Part shown: one piece after another, positions 54,381 to 62,066 of the stretch | Position numbering within the stretch: the stretch's first letter is position 1 | Layout of the letters: every line of letters begins with the position of its first letter | From: Eubacterium plexicaudatum ASF492 | Lineage (GTDB): Bacteria; Bacillota; Clostridia; Lachnospirales; Lachnospiraceae | NCBI RefSeq assembly: GCF_000364225.2 | Contig: NZ_AQFT02000001.1 | Span: 868,001 to 932,000, forward strand | Direction: 5' to 3' | DNA: 64,000 nucleotides | The notes under the pieces: model-generated | Databases searched by the model: none | What the model was told of the DNA's origin: nothing | The model's input: only the letters and a program-made list of their open reading frames with translations | Made by a program: the position numbers and the translations under genes

Positions 54381-54716
54381 CAGTATTTGACTATTCGCAA
54401 AAATGATATTAGGCGAAGTGTGCGGAAAGAACAGACAATTTAAAACAGAAGGCGGGAAAAGGCCGTCCGGAGAGTTCCGGGCGGCCTTGTTGTGTGAATT
54501 GTGCAGGAATGAGGAACAATTCTGGGAATGGATCAGAACTGTGGCATCGAGAATTGACAGAAAGTTCCAGACGGAGGTATGGAAAATGTAGCCTGAATGG
54601 TTGATATATGCCAGAAATGAACAGTTGTATATACAATTAGCTGTATGTCAGGAAAATGGGAAAGTTTGAGACAGTGAATGAGGTTAAATCTGTGACAGCT
54701 CATGAAGTTATTAACA
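54381..54716. other. Right end of transposon copy 3, no convincing gene
   Basis: 336 bp non-coding end. A 62-codon frame at 54403-54591 lacks a good ribosome binding site and homology. The stretch contains a CCGTCCGGAGAGTTCCGGGCGG imperfect hairpin split into CCGTCCGGA / TCCGGGCGG (near 54470) and the terminal TGTCACAG-type repeat. Confidence 0.5.
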
Positions 54717-54723
54717 TCATTTC

Positions 54724-55287
54724 TACGGAAATCAAAAGACAAATGAACTGATGGAACAGTTTGAACAAAACGTGGAACAGGAGCGGATAGAGGATGATGA
54801 AAAAGAGGAAGAAAGGGAAAGAGAGAATGAAACGGAGGCGGAGGATACCGAAGCCTCCATTAGTGAAGCGGATGCAGCCCTGTTTTCGTCCGGTAATGTG
54901 ATTGGTCTGATTGAGATAGAAGCCCTAGACCTGAAATATCCCATTGTGGAGGGTGCAGACAGTAAACAGCTTGCCTATGGGATCGGGCATATATCCGACA
55001 CGGCGGCAGTCGGGAGCATGGGGAACTGTGTGCTTGCCGGACACCGGGGGAGCAGGTACGGCACTTATTTCAAGTACCTGAACAGGCTCTCAGAGGGGAA
55101 CACGGTAAAGGTCATGGACAAAGCAGGGAACGTGTACCTGTATGAAGTCGTTTCATGGGAAGTTGTAGGATCGTATGACAATTCCGTGAAAGCACAGGGG
55201 GAAGAAACAGAGCTTACCCTGCTGACCTGTGAGAACAGCGGGACAATGCGGCTGATTTACCATTGTATCTACAAGGAGGGCGAATAG
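54724..55287 (+). pseudogene. Sortase, catalytic part
   Basis: Resumes in frame after copy 3 (YGNQKTNELMEQFEQNVEQE). An acidic linker is followed by the sortase fold: VIGLIEIEALDLKYPIVEGA, catalytic His in NCVLAGHRGSRYGTYFKYLN, catalytic Cys in ELTLLTCENSGTMRLI with the Arg nearby. Class A/D-like. A start at the ATG 54751 would give a soluble protein without its membrane anchor. Substrate LPXTG proteins are not seen in the window. Confidence 0.85.
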
Positions 55288-55288
55288 C

Positions 55289-55756
55289 ATGGAAGAAAAC
55301 AGCAGGAAGTACCAGTTTGGCACGATAGAGGACATTCTGCGGGGATGTGAAGCCGAGCCGACGGAACCGGACAGGCAGACGGAAATGGACGGCGGCATAC
55401 TGCTGACCAGCGGCGTCCATGTCTATCTGCCACGCCATGAAATCAACGTGCATGAGGGATTTTTCTGCCACATGGCAGACGGGCAGCTTGAACCGCTGTA
55501 TTTCCTGACCGTCATTTATGACAGGGCGGATAAAGAATTTCTGTATGATGCGGAAGAAAACTTCGTGGACACGGTGCATCAATGGCTGAAAGGAAAATGC
55601 ACACCGGAACAGTTGGAACAGGAACCTTGTGAGGTAAAAGGGATTAAGGAGGATATTGTCTATGGAAAAAGCATACAGACTGGGGGAAGTGGAGGAAATC
55701 CTTGCAGAGATGGAACAGCTTGCGGAAGTCCCGGACGACATCATGGAAAGCGATGA
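55289..55756 (+). CDS. Unknown protein, paralogue of the next gene
   Basis: 155 aa. Contains GVHVYLPRHEINVHEGFFCH, similar to GWHVHIPELGLNLHEGVYCN of the following protein. Both are acidic with one copy of this block and a C-terminal FVDTVHQWLKGK / ITLANYLHGK. The last 30 codons overlap the next gene out of frame by 95 nt and read as low-complexity sequence, so the natural stop may have been lost. Unknown function. Confidence 0.55.
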   Translation: MEENSRKYQFGTIEDILRGCEAEPTEPDRQTEMDGGILLTSGVHVYLPRHEINVHEGFFCHMADGQLEPLYFLTVIYDRADKEFLYDAEENFVDTVHQWLKGKCTPEQLEQEPCEVKGIKEDIVYGKSIQTGGSGGNPCRDGTACGSPGRHHGKR

Positions 55757-56051
55757 GGATTACCAGATCGTCATCAGCGGGTGGCATGTGCATATCCCGG
55801 AACTGGGGCTGAACCTGCATGAAGGCGTTTACTGCAATTATGACGGGGAGGAGGACGGCTATCTGCCTGATTTTGCAGTAACCGTCGTGAAAGAGGAAGG
55901 GCAGGACGAATGGATTTACTATGAGCAGGACGGCTTCCTGATAACCCTTGCGAATTACCTTCATGGGAAAACAGATTTGGATTTAGGGCAGTTGGGACAA
56001 TTATCCTGTTTTATCCGTATGCCGGAGAAAAGCCTGCCAGCGGAAGAATGA
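55662..56051 (+). CDS. Unknown protein, paralogue of the previous gene
   Basis: 129 aa from ATG 55662 (AAGGAGGATATTGTCT upstream). Begins MEKAYRLGEVEEILAEMEQL. Shares the V-H-x-x-x-P ... NxHEGxxC block with its neighbour, suggesting a small fold of its own. No family recognised. Confidence 0.6.
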   Translation: MEKAYRLGEVEEILAEMEQLAEVPDDIMESDEDYQIVISGWHVHIPELGLNLHEGVYCNYDGEEDGYLPDFAVTVVKEEGQDEWIYYEQDGFLITLANYLHGKTDLDLGQLGQLSCFIRMPEKSLPAEE

Positions 56052-56137
56052 ACCTGCCTGACACTCTGAAAAGGAAAGGCAGTTCAGATAACAAAATAAT
56101 ATTTCATCGTCCAGAAGGGGCAGAAAAGGAGGAACTT

Positions 56138-56806
56138 ATGGAGTATTCCATCCAGTTGAACGCAGTAAACAACCCGGAAAAGAGTGTGCGGGCATTTGCA
56201 ACCCTCGTGTTCGGGGACAGCTTCAAGGTCACGAATGTAGCGGTGCTTGAGGGCAGCAAGGGCATTTTCGTGTCTATGCCCAGTTTCCGCACAAAGGAGA
56301 GGGACGAACACAACAATCCGGTCTATAAGGACGTCTGCAACCCGATCACGAAGGAGTTCCGTGAGGAACTGTACAGCGACATCTTAAAGCTCTATGACGA
56401 AATGGAGCAGACCGGAAAGGCAGAGGTCAAGATGGAGGCGGAGGAGCCGGACGAGCCGGAGTTCACGGTAAGGGTAACGCCTTTTGAGCGTGAAGGGAGC
56501 AACATGGTAGGTCTTGCGAGCATCGTGCTGAATGACAGCTTTGCGGTAGGCAATGTGAGCGTTGTGGAGGGCAAGAACGGAATGTTCGTGGCAATGCCGT
56601 CCTATAAGGCAGGCAACAGGTACAGGGACGTTTGTTTCCCGATCACAAAGGAGTTCCGGGAAAAGCTCAACGATGCGGTGCTTGAAACGTACCAGCAGGC
56701 AAAGGAACAGGCAGTGCAGGAGGGAAAGGAACGTGCATCACAGCAGATGCAGACCGATGACAGGGGCTTTATGAAAGCCAGCGGGGAGCCGCTGCCGTTC
56801 CGCTAG
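56138..56806 (+). CDS. Tandem SpoVG-domain protein
   Basis: 222 aa from ATG 56138 (AAAAGGAGGAACTT upstream). Two SpoVG-like domains: residues about 1-85 (VRAFATLVFGDSFKVTNVAV, KGIFVSMPSFRTKERDEHNN, VCNPITKEFREELYSDIL) and about 105-195 (VGLASIVLNDSFAVGNVSVV, GMFVAMPSYKAGNRYRDVCF, PITKEFREKL). SpoVG is a site-specific nucleic-acid binding regulator in Firmicutes. The duplicated form is typical of conjugative elements. Confidence 0.9.
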   Translation: MEYSIQLNAVNNPEKSVRAFATLVFGDSFKVTNVAVLEGSKGIFVSMPSFRTKERDEHNNPVYKDVCNPITKEFREELYSDILKLYDEMEQTGKAEVKMEAEEPDEPEFTVRVTPFEREGSNMVGLASIVLNDSFAVGNVSVVEGKNGMFVAMPSYKAGNRYRDVCFPITKEFREKLNDAVLETYQQAKEQAVQEGKERASQQMQTDDRGFMKASGEPLPFR

Positions 56807-56829
56807 GCAGAACCAGTAAACAGAAAAAG

Positions 56830-56851
56830 GCAGGGCGGGCAACCGCCCTGC
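56830..56851 (+). promoter_or_regulatory. Strong hairpin between SpoVG-like and DUF6674 genes
   Basis: GCAGGGCGG-GCAA-CCGCCCTGC, a perfect 9-bp GC stem with a tetraloop. No T tract follows, and a ribosome binding site (GGAAAGG) starts 1 nt later. It may therefore set relative expression or RNA stability. Confidence 0.6.
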
Positions 56852-56867
56852 GGAAAGGAAAAGAAAA

Positions 56868-57761
56868 ATGGAAATGACAGCAAACGTGGAACTTACAAAG
56901 GAAAAAAATCTCATGGAGCTGCTCGACCTGCTCCGTAAAAACAATATGAAAGAGGCTGCAAACAGCATCTTTGAAATGGCAGCGTATGTCGATGTCATGG
57001 AGAAAAAGATGGATTCGGTCTTAGAGGAGCTTGTGACGGTAAAGGACCAGCTTCATAAGATGGAAGAACGTGAGGCAGAGAAAGGGCTGAAACAGTCACT
57101 CAAAAGGGCAGTAGGCAAGCTGGAACAGGACTGCAAAGTCATGAAAGAAAAACTGTTTGAAGTCAAGGCAGAGATCAAGGCAAAGGCAGGGGAAATCGTG
57201 ACGGCGGCAAAGCAGAAAGGGAAAGCTGCCCTGAACAAAGTGGCGGAGTTTCTTGGAATTAAGAAGAAATTAGAGGGTATCCGCCAGAACGTGCAGGAAT
57301 CCATAGCAGATGTGGATAAGAGCATTGGAAAGATAGATGCTTTTGGCACAGGCATGAGGGAAGCCGGACAGAAGATTGCCAACACGTTCCGTACTTTTGC
57401 GGATAAACCGGAAAAGGAGTATGGGGAAAAGAAGTTCTCAAAAACAGAACTGATAAAGAAGCCTTTTCAGGCTAAGAGAAAGCTGCTGTCTGGCATTCTG
57501 AATTGTGCGGATGCCGCAATAGAAAAGACAGAAAAGCTTGCTGCAGATGTGAAACAGTATCAGACGGACAAGGAAGAACGGGAGACGGCAAACATTGGTA
57601 ATGCGGAGGCTGTAAACCCAATGGAACTTGCAATGGTAGCAGAGCCGGAGTTCCAGTATGGGGCAGAGGCTTTTGAGGCACATCAGCAGGAAACAGCTAA
57701 AGCAATGACGAATGATAAAGTAACAAAAAATATGCCTGTAAAGAGCGGAAAAAGTCGATAG
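56868..57761 (+). CDS. DUF6674-like coiled-coil protein
   Basis: 297 aa. LTKEKNLMELLDLLRKNNMK then EAANSIFEMAAYVDVMEKKM and VLEELVTVKDQLHKMEE match DUF6674 of Clostridia conjugative elements. Long basic helical region with FRTFADKPEKEYGEKKFSKT. Usually near the end of the element's accessory block; the composition changes sharply after it. Confidence 0.72.
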   Translation: MEMTANVELTKEKNLMELLDLLRKNNMKEAANSIFEMAAYVDVMEKKMDSVLEELVTVKDQLHKMEEREAEKGLKQSLKRAVGKLEQDCKVMKEKLFEVKAEIKAKAGEIVTAAKQKGKAALNKVAEFLGIKKKLEGIRQNVQESIADVDKSIGKIDAFGTGMREAGQKIANTFRTFADKPEKEYGEKKFSKTELIKKPFQAKRKLLSGILNCADAAIEKTEKLAADVKQYQTDKEERETANIGNAEAVNPMELAMVAEPEFQYGAEAFEAHQQETAKAMTNDKVTKNMPVKSGKSR

Positions 57762-57765
57762 AGAA

Positions 57766-57809
57766 AAAGTCCTTTTGAATTGAACTAAGGTTTGATTTAA
57801 GAGGACTTT
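57766..57809. terminator. Imperfect stem-loop ending the backbone operon
   Basis: AAAGTCCTTTTGAATTGAAC pairs with the inverse GTTTGATTTAAGAGGACTTT around CTAAG-like loop bases. An A run on the left means a T run for the minus strand, so it may work in either direction. Ends the GC-richer backbone. Confidence 0.55.
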
Positions 57810-57857
57810 ATAAGTGGTTATCTCCGAATTGTTTAAAAATCTATTTCATGATTAGCC

Positions 57858-58081
57858 CGTCAAAAGGGTATTTTCAAAAGAATGGTATAATATATAGTGA
57901 TTTGGACAGATGTACATATTCTATATATTGTATTCATTTTTCTTGATTACCCTTTTTGACGCTTTAATCATTTCATAAAATAGAGGTAAAAATTACATGA
58001 AAACTCGTAAAAATTACATATAATTTTTTTTTAGTATATCTATATGGTAAAGTATTAAACAAAATAAGAAAGAAGGACATT
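57858..58081 (+). promoter_or_regulatory. Promoter and operator region of the cyclitol-type operon
   Basis: Extended -10 TGGTATAAT at 57883-57891. Inverted pair CGTCAAAAGGGTA (57858-57870) and TACCCTTTTTGACG (57948-57961). Two exact direct repeats GTAAAAATTACAT at 57986-57998 and 58007-58019, exactly 21 bp apart (two helical turns), 60-90 nt before the first gene. AAGAAAGAAGGACATT gives the ribosome binding site. A dedicated regulator is implied but is not identifiable in the window. Confidence 0.5.
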
Positions 58082-58459
58082 ATGGATTTAAAAAATATTT
58101 TTAGCGTACAATTATATCCTGAAAATAGTCATGGTGGAAAAGGAGAATTACAGAAATGTAGAATGTGGAATCAAAGTAATTTTGAAACTGGATTGCAATA
58201 TATAGACTGTGTTATTTTAAAGCCTAACGAGTCTATTGGAATTCATACGCATGGTGAGGATGAAGAGATTTATGTAATACTAAAAGGTTATGGAAATTTG
58301 TATTCTAATGGGCAGAATATAAAAGTAAAACCGGGAGATGTTATTGTAAATTCTTTTCATGATACGCACGGTCTTGAAAATAATTCTAATATAGATATGG
58401 AATTATTCATTTTTGATGTAGCCAAGATGGAGGGAGAAAATGGTATTACAAACAAGTGA
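58082..58459 (+). CDS. Single-domain cupin
   Basis: 125 aa. Cupin motif 1: GIHTHGEDEEIYVILKGYG (two His and a Glu for the metal). Motif 2: VKPGDVIVNSFHDTHGLENN (His). Likely a metal-dependent isomerase, epimerase or sugar/cyclitol-binding enzyme. Its 3' end overlaps the cyclase start by 20 nt, so it belongs to the same pathway operon. Reaction unknown. Confidence 0.8.
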   Translation: MDLKNIFSVQLYPENSHGGKGELQKCRMWNQSNFETGLQYIDCVILKPNESIGIHTHGEDEEIYVILKGYGNLYSNGQNIKVKPGDVIVNSFHDTHGLENNSNIDMELFIFDVAKMEGENGITNK

Positions 58460-59596
58460 AAAAGTAGCAGTAAAAGAAAGCGATAGTATTGAATATGAAG
58501 TTATAAGGGTACATAAACTATTTGATTTGGATAATTCAACATTAGCTGATTATATAGCTGATAGAAAATGCTTTGTTGTAATTAGTGATAAGGTTTATAA
58601 CCTTTATGGTGAAAAAATCGCAGGGTATTTAGAAAAGTATCTTCGATGCCAGTACGTTTTATTTCCTTTAGAGGATAATGAAAATAATAAAAATTTTGAA
58701 ACTATTCAAAATATCCTATACGAAGCTAAAAAATTAGGTTTAGGAAGAAAGGATATTATGATTGGAATAGGCGGAGGCATTATACTAGATATGGTTGGTT
58801 TCGCTGCATCTATGTATAGACGTCGAATAAACTATATTCGTATTCCGACAACACTTATTGGTTATATTGATGCGGGAGTGGGTATAAAGACAGGAATAAA
58901 CTTTGATGGTGCTAAAAATTTTATAGGTGCATTTTATCCGCCTGAAATTTGTTTAAATGATTACGCTTTTTTACAAACTTTACCAATTGATGAGCTAAAA
59001 AGCGGATTCAGCGAAATACTGAAAATGGCTATAGTAGTAGATAGGCATTTGTTTGATTTAGTAGAAACAAATTACAAAATACTTTTAGAAGAACAGTTCC
59101 GCAATGAAATAGGCTATAAAGTAATGCATATGTCAATATATGATATGGTTCAGCAATTAAGTACTAATTTTCATGAAAAGGATTTAATGAGATTGGTTGA
59201 TTTTGGACATACATTTAGTCCTTTCATTGAAGAATACTCGGCATATAGGATTTCTCATGGACATGCGGTTGGATTGGATATTGCTATTTCTACAGAAATT
59301 GCATTTTTAATGAAACTTCTGGATAAAGAATCTCATGATCGTATATTAAAATATTTTTAGATGTGGGGCTTGATATTTACAATCGTGAGACTTTTGAACC
59401 AGATAAAATTGCTCAATCTCTTAAGAAAATTGTTTTGCATCGAGGAGGAAATATAAATCTTGTGCTGCCAAAAGAATTGGGTGAAGGAATTTTCGTTAAA
59501 AACTTAGAAGAAATTTCTGTAGATCTGCTGCGAGAGGCATTTGTCAGATTAGAAGCTGTGCAAGAAAAATATAAGGATGGTGAGATATGGGTGTAG
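58440..59596 (+). pseudogene. Sugar-phosphate cyclase, EEVS-like (one frameshift)
   Basis: Open to 59362, then one extra T in the run 59354-59358 joins KYF to LDVGLDIYNRETFEPDKI. The whole is 385 aa ending at 59596. Dehydroquinate-synthase fold: NAD motif IGIGGGIILDMVGFAAS, RIPTTLIGYIDAGVGIKTGI, and metal ligands Glu in SGFSEILKMAI, His in DFGHTFSPFIEE and His in ISHGHAVGLD. GHTFSP and the DAGVGIKTGINF block fit 2-epi-5-epi-valiolone synthases, which cyclise sedoheptulose 7-phosphate, better than dehydroquinate synthase (GHTxGHA). 2-Deoxy-scyllo-inosose synthase is an alternative. Broken as written. Confidence 0.72.
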
Positions 59597-60406
59597 GTTT
59601 AGTATTTGATATTGGTGGTACTTTTATTAGAGGTGGAGTATATGATAGTGAACAAGGACTTTATTCATTTGTTGTAAGGCAACAAGCTCCAAATTATAAG
59701 AGTAAAAGCAGAGATGAGTTAAAGGGTGCGTTAATGGACCAAATCCAGATGATTCAAACCACACTTTTAAACAAGTATGATAATATAGAATATGAAAAAA
59801 TAGGTATATCTTTTCCGGGACCAATTAATCAAAATGGAATCATTTTGAATGCACCTACTTTATGGGGACAAAGATAAAAACATTGATTTAAATCATGAAA
59901 TGAGTAAAATATTTTCAGCAAAACCTTGCTTTATAATTAATGATATTACCGCTGCTGGTTATAGATATCTAAATACTGAAATGGAAACATTCTGCATATT
60001 AACAATTAGCTCAGGTGTTGGAGGGAAGATATTTTACAGGGGTGAAGCATTACTTGATAAAGAAGGTATGGCTGGCGAAGTTGGACATATCTATTATCGG
60101 GGAAAATATAACCAACTTATATGCGATTGCGGAGAATACGGACATATTGGAAGTATGGCATCTGGAAGAGGAATAGAGCAACTTGCAAGATGCATTATAG
60201 ATCAAGAAGAAATAAAGAATACATATTTTTCAAGTGTTTTGTTACAAGAGCAAGAACTAACAACATACACTATTGTTAAAGCAATTAAAGAAAAAGATCC
60301 TTTGGCTCTTTTCATTTTGGGTGAGGCAGTAAAACCGATTGTAGATATTATAAATACTTTAATATTTACAATAGTACCACTTTACAACTTTTTGAAGAAT
60401 AAAATA

Positions 60407-60493
60407 ACGTACAAGGCACTTTCTGGTGTATAATAAGTTTGCGAACAAATCTACACGAAAGAGAGTGACCTTGTACGTCAAACTTATTATACA
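60407..60493 (+). promoter_or_regulatory. Interleaved inverted repeats (possible H-type pseudoknot) in the IS leader
   Basis: Arm A ACGTACAAGG (60407-60416), arm B TGTATAATAAGTTTG (60427-60441), arm A' CCTTGTACGT (60469-60478), arm B' CAAACTTATTATACA (60479-60493). Both pairs are perfect, arranged A-B-A'-B' with A' and B' directly adjacent, so both stems could stack. It lies just before the transposase coding region; a role in translation control is inference. Confidence 0.65.
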
Positions 60494-60507
60494 ACGAAAA
60501 TAATCTA

Positions 60508-61826
60508 ATTGGTAGACTGTACCGTTATTTTTATATTTATTTTAAAACTTTTTCCGCACCAACCATTGAGACCCTGTTTTTACTTGTGTTATCCATTCTG
60601 GCTATGGAATCGGCAGATTCCATCCGTTCCCTGTACAGGCATTTTTTATCAAGGATTACAAAGAAATCCCTGAATGCATTTTACTATGCATGTTCCTATG
60701 CAAAGGCTGATTATTCCAGGTTTATGAACGTCACTGCAGGACTGTCTTTGAAGCTTATACCGGAAAAACTCCAGTCACAGCCTGTTTTTCTTTGTATTGA
60801 TGACACGATGGTTCCGAAATTCGGCAAAAAATTTGAGGATATTTCAAAACTTTTTGACCACGCAGCGCATAACGGCTCCAATTATCTGAACGGACACTGT
60901 TTTGTAAGCGTAATGGTCTGTGTCCCAGTATGGAATAAAGGCAGGATCCACTATCTTTCCGTTCCGCTTGGATACCGCATGTGGCAGAAAAAGGAGTCAA
61001 AGCTGGAGCTTGCCGCGTCCATGATCCGTCAGGTGATGCCGGAATTCAGTGGCAGGAAAATGTTATCATTCTCTGTGACAGCTGGTATGTAAAGAAAAAC
61101 CTTGTTTCCATCATAGACGAATACGAAAACCTTGACATTATAGGAAATGCCAGGTCTGATTCTGTCATTTATGACCTGCCGCCACAGCGGACGGGGAAAA
61201 GGGGACGGCCAGCATCGCATGGAAAAAGGCTTTCTATCCATGATGATTTTACTCTGTCTGATGAAAAAATCGGTGATTACTATATGGCTGCACGCCATGT
61301 CCTTACTAACATCTTTGGCAGAAGGACAGTCCTGGCCTATGTGACATCTGCGGACAAGAAAAATGGCAGCAGGCGCCTGTTTTTCAGCACAGTCTTCCCG
61401 GAACAGCTTCAGATATTCTGCGCATGGCAGGAGAAATCCCCGCTGAACCAGACAGGGAGCGGCCGGATGCCGTTTATCCCCCTGATGCTGTATGCATTTC
61501 GATGGCCGATAGAAGTTAGTTATTACGAACAGAAAACTTTCTGGTCATTGTGCAGTTACATGGTCCGCAGCCGCAAAGGGATTGAAATGCTGGTCAATCT
61601 GATTAACATTTCATACTGTGCAATGAAGCTGCTGCCATATCAGCACGAGGCGCTTTTTAAATATCAGACAGAAAGCGTGCAGGAGTTTCGGTTTGCGCTA
61701 AGCGAACAAATTCGCCAGCAGGTATTTTATGCCATTTTCGTAGAAAAAGTCGAAACCAGCATAAAATCAAAAGCCTTAATAAATGCCTTAAAACAGCTAA
61801 TTCAGAAACAGGGGCATCATTTATAA
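60508..61826 (+). pseudogene. IS4-family transposase, frameshifted
   Basis: Coding similarity begins upstream of any good ATG (LIGRLYRYFYIYFKTFSAPT). GTG 60586 is the first clear alternative start. DDE motifs: FLCIDDTMVPKFGKK (Asp), then a -1 frame change in the AAAA run 61057-61060 to NVIILCDSWYVKKNLVSI (Asp), and FRWPIEVSYYEQKTFWSL (Glu with the IS4 Y-x-x-x-E/K pattern). As written no full enzyme is made unless ribosomes slip. Confidence 0.8.
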
Positions 61827-62066
61827 AGTTGTAAAGTAGTGTACAATAGGAATACAGAAGTTTATTCTGGTAGGTGGTTTTTTTAACGCAGTCAGGGAGG
61901 AATATCATAGCCTTCTTTGCGAAGAGATTTCAAGAACAAATTATAGACAATTGGGAAAAGATAATATTGAAAATATGATACTAAAAGGTGAGGACGATGA
62001 TAATAATGGTTTAATAGGTGTTGGTAGGTATATTTTCAAACATTAGAATGAGGAGGAATAAATTTT

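Larger units (their letters stand above)
51044..54716 (+). mobile_element. Four-gene DDE/AAA+ transposon, copy 3 (diverged, decayed)
   Basis: About 3.67 kb bounded by TGT and ACA ends, with TCATTTC at 51037-51043 and again at 54717-54723 as target duplication (identity extends to ATCATTTCT). A subterminal inverted repeat TGTCACAGAWTTAACC starts at 51087 and, inverted, ends at about 54697. Same gene order as copy 2, but the protein sequences are only distantly similar. The DUF6431-like and transposase genes carry several single-base indels; ATPase and small gene are intact. Confidence 0.8.
60375..61841 (+). mobile_element. IS4-like insertion sequence
   Basis: 1,467 bp between 8-bp duplications TACAATAG (60367-60374, 61842-61849). 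Ends TACCACTTTACAACTT and, inverted, CACTACTTTACAACTT (13 of 16 match). One transposase gene, split by a frameshift. Recent, precise insertion in the kinase gene. Confidence 0.9.
59587..62046 (+). pseudogene. ROK-family sugar/cyclitol kinase, split by IS4-like element and frameshifted
   Basis: ATG 59587 overlaps the cyclase stop. ATP-binding VFDIGGTFIRGGVYD and ISFPGPINQNGIILNAPTLW are followed by a one-base frame change in the GGGG run 59864-59867. Then come CFIINDITAAGYRYLNTEME, catalytic-region SSGVGGKIFYRGEAL and GMAGEVGHIYYRG, and the ROK zinc motif variant LICDCGEYGHIGSMASGRGI. Interrupted at 60374/61850 by the IS; excision restores IFTIGIQKFILVGGFFNAVR to the stop at 62046 (about 327 aa). 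ROK kinases serve as C7-cyclitol kinases in validamycin-type pathways. Confidence 0.75.

Noticed and set aside
54403..54591. 62-codon ORF at the right end of transposon copy 3
   Set aside because: No proper ribosome binding site, no similarity to the other copies, lies in the terminal non-coding region.
58440..59596. Annotation as housekeeping 3-dehydroquinate synthase
   Set aside because: GHTFSP replaces the usual GHTxGHA, DAGVGIKTG fits EEVS-type cyclases, and the neighbours are kinase, aminotransferase and epimerase rather than shikimate genes. Not excluded without phylogeny.
61050..61070. Programmed -1 frameshift in the IS4-like transposase
   Set aside because: Only a four-A run without a canonical X-XXY-YYZ heptamer, and single transposase genes of this family are normally unsplit. 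Treated as an indel.
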